A stretch of DNA of 40,672 bases from an uncultured Collinsella sp. (lineage in GTDB: Bacteria; Actinomycetota; Coriobacteriia; Coriobacteriales; Coriobacteriaceae). Every line of letters begins with the position of its first letter. The first letter of the stretch is position 1. Below are positions 39,904-40,672 of this stretch, in pieces. The stretch is taken from NCBI GenBank assembly GCA_902491895.1, contig CABUJH010000013.1, positions 1 through 40,672 of the forward strand. Direction: 5' to 3'. The position numbers and the translations under genes were made by a program. The notes under the pieces are model-generated. The model was not told where the DNA came from. It did no database searches and worked only from the letters and a program-made list of their open reading frames with translations.

Positions 39904-40672
39904 ATGGCTAAAGAACTCGATTTCGACGCTATCAAGGCTGCTGCTGAGTCCCATCGTGCTGATATGACTCGCTTCCTGCGCGCTATGATCTCCCATCCCT
40001 CTGAGTCTTGCGAGGAGGGCGAGGTTGTCGCCTGCATCAAGGCCGAGATGGAGAACCTTGGCTATGACGAGGTCAAGGTCGATGGCCTGGGCAACGTCAT
40101 GGGCTTTATGGGCGAGGGCGACAAGATCATCGCCATCGACTCCCACATCGACACCGTCGGCATCGGCAACATCGAGAACTGGGATGCCGATCCCTATGAG
40201 GGCTACGAGACCGACGAGATCATCTACGGCCGCGGCGGCTCCGACCAGGAGGGCGGCATGGCTTCTGCTACCTACGCTGCCAAGATGATGAAGGACATGG
40301 GCCTCATCCCCGAGGGCTACAAGATCATGGTCGTCGGCACCGTCCAGGAAGAGGACTGCGACGGCATGTGCTGGCAGTACATCTACAACAAGGACGGCAT
40401 TAAGCCCGAGTTCGTCATTTCCACCGAGCCCACCGACGGCGGCATCTATCGTGGTCACCGCGGCCGCATGGAGATCCGCGTCGACGTTCACGGTACCTCC
40501 TGCCACGGCTCCGCTCCCGACCGCGGCGACAACGCCATCTACAAGATGGCCGACATCATCGCCGACGTCCGCGCCCTCAACAACAACGGCTGCGACGAGT
40601 CGACCGACATCAAGGGTCTCGTCAAGATGCTCGACCCCAAGTACAATCCCGAGCACTTCGAGGATGCCCGCT
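39904..40672 (+). CDS. ygeY: YgeY-type selenium-metabolism-linked hydrolase (3' truncated by the window)
   Basis: M20-family-like metallohydrolase of the purine/uric-acid gene set. The open frame from ATG 39904 (AAAGG 9 nt upstream) runs off the window end after 256 codons of an expected 400. It shows the metal and catalytic motifs IAIDSHIDTVGIG (HxD, about residues 77-89), YGRGGSDQEGGMASATYAAK with the bridging Asp, VVGTVQEEDCDG with the catalytic Glu pair, and RGHRGRMEIRVDVHGTSCHGSAPDRG of the lid domain. dpaL-ygeY is the same order as in E. coli. Confidence 0.93.
   Translation, partial: MAKELDFDAIKAAAESHRADMTRFLRAMISHPSESCEEGEVVACIKAEMENLGYDEVKVDGLGNVMGFMGEGDKIIAIDSHIDTVGIGNIENWDADPYEGYETDEIIYGRGGSDQEGGMASATYAAKMMKDMGLIPEGYKIMVVGTVQEEDCDGMCWQYIYNKDGIKPEFVISTEPTDGGIYRGHRGRMEIRVDVHGTSCHGSAPDRGDNAIYKMADIIADVRALNNNGCDESTDIKGLVKMLDPKYNPEHFEDAR

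Noticed and set aside
1..40672. tRNA or rRNA genes
   Set aside because: No cloverleaf, TTCGA(A/T)TC-type T-loop context or rRNA sequence noticed; a tRNAscan run would be needed to be certain.

Overview
The window looks like a chromosomal segment of a Gram-positive anaerobe of the class Coriobacteriia, most likely a Collinsella-type gut bacterium. This is inferred from high GC, strong purine-rich ribosome binding sites, the ribosomal protein sequences and the gene repertoire; no database search was possible.

Layout. (1) 1-3900: end of the S10 operon (rplB partial, rpsS, rplV, rpsC, rplP, rpmC, rpsQ), a 118-bp gap with a three-way-junction RNA candidate, then rplN and rplX, followed by an intrinsic terminator where rplE would normally follow. 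(2) 3900-6200: a repeat-scarred gap, then an oxidoreductase/DeoR regulator pair. (3) 6236-9431 (minus strand): RluA-type pseudouridine synthase and U32-family protein. (4) 9614-20700: RidA, a YheO/DauR-type regulator, and a divergent purine/urate-type module: NCS2 permease, ssnA, ygfK, a frameshifted polyferredoxin gene and a fused 2Fe-2S/molybdenum hydroxylase (xdhD-like). (5) 20700-36500: an accessory island. It holds a 62-bp-period array of imperfect palindromes, an AbiEi-like/nuclease-like gene, a very large perfect inverted repeat in front of a P-loop ATPase/nuclease fusion, a DEDDh exonuclease, and a helicase-methylase-ATPase defence operon. (6) 36530-37561: a one-span membrane protein. 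(7) 37684-40672: a second YheO-type regulator divergent from dpaL and ygeY (truncated by the window end).

How the genes fit together. ssnA, ygfK, xdhD, dpaL and ygeY are members of the anaerobic purine/uric-acid degradation gene set. Here the set is in two blocks, each with its own divergently transcribed YheO-type regulator, and the blocks are separated by the defence island. RidA, beside the first block, would remove the 2-aminoacrylate that DpaL can release.

The defence operon is the most remarkable part. A 40-codon leader ORF with an excellent ribosome binding site contains a run of nine G and ends in TGATG overlapping the helicase start, so only the nine-G state would translate up to the helicase. 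The DUF1156 methyltransferase gene carries a TAG in place of a conserved Trp codon. The DUF499 ATPase has an N-terminal HEPN-like domain with an intact R-x4-H motif. A fourth small gene of unknown family closes the operon. The architecture resembles the helicase-methylase-ATPase (Hma) class known to me from memory. The G-tract leader and the fourth gene are the parts I cannot place.

Three apparent lesions (methyltransferase nonsense codon, C6 frameshift in the polyferredoxin, a missing four residues in a YgfK nucleotide-binding loop) could be real decay, switching or assembly errors. Read data are needed to tell these apart.
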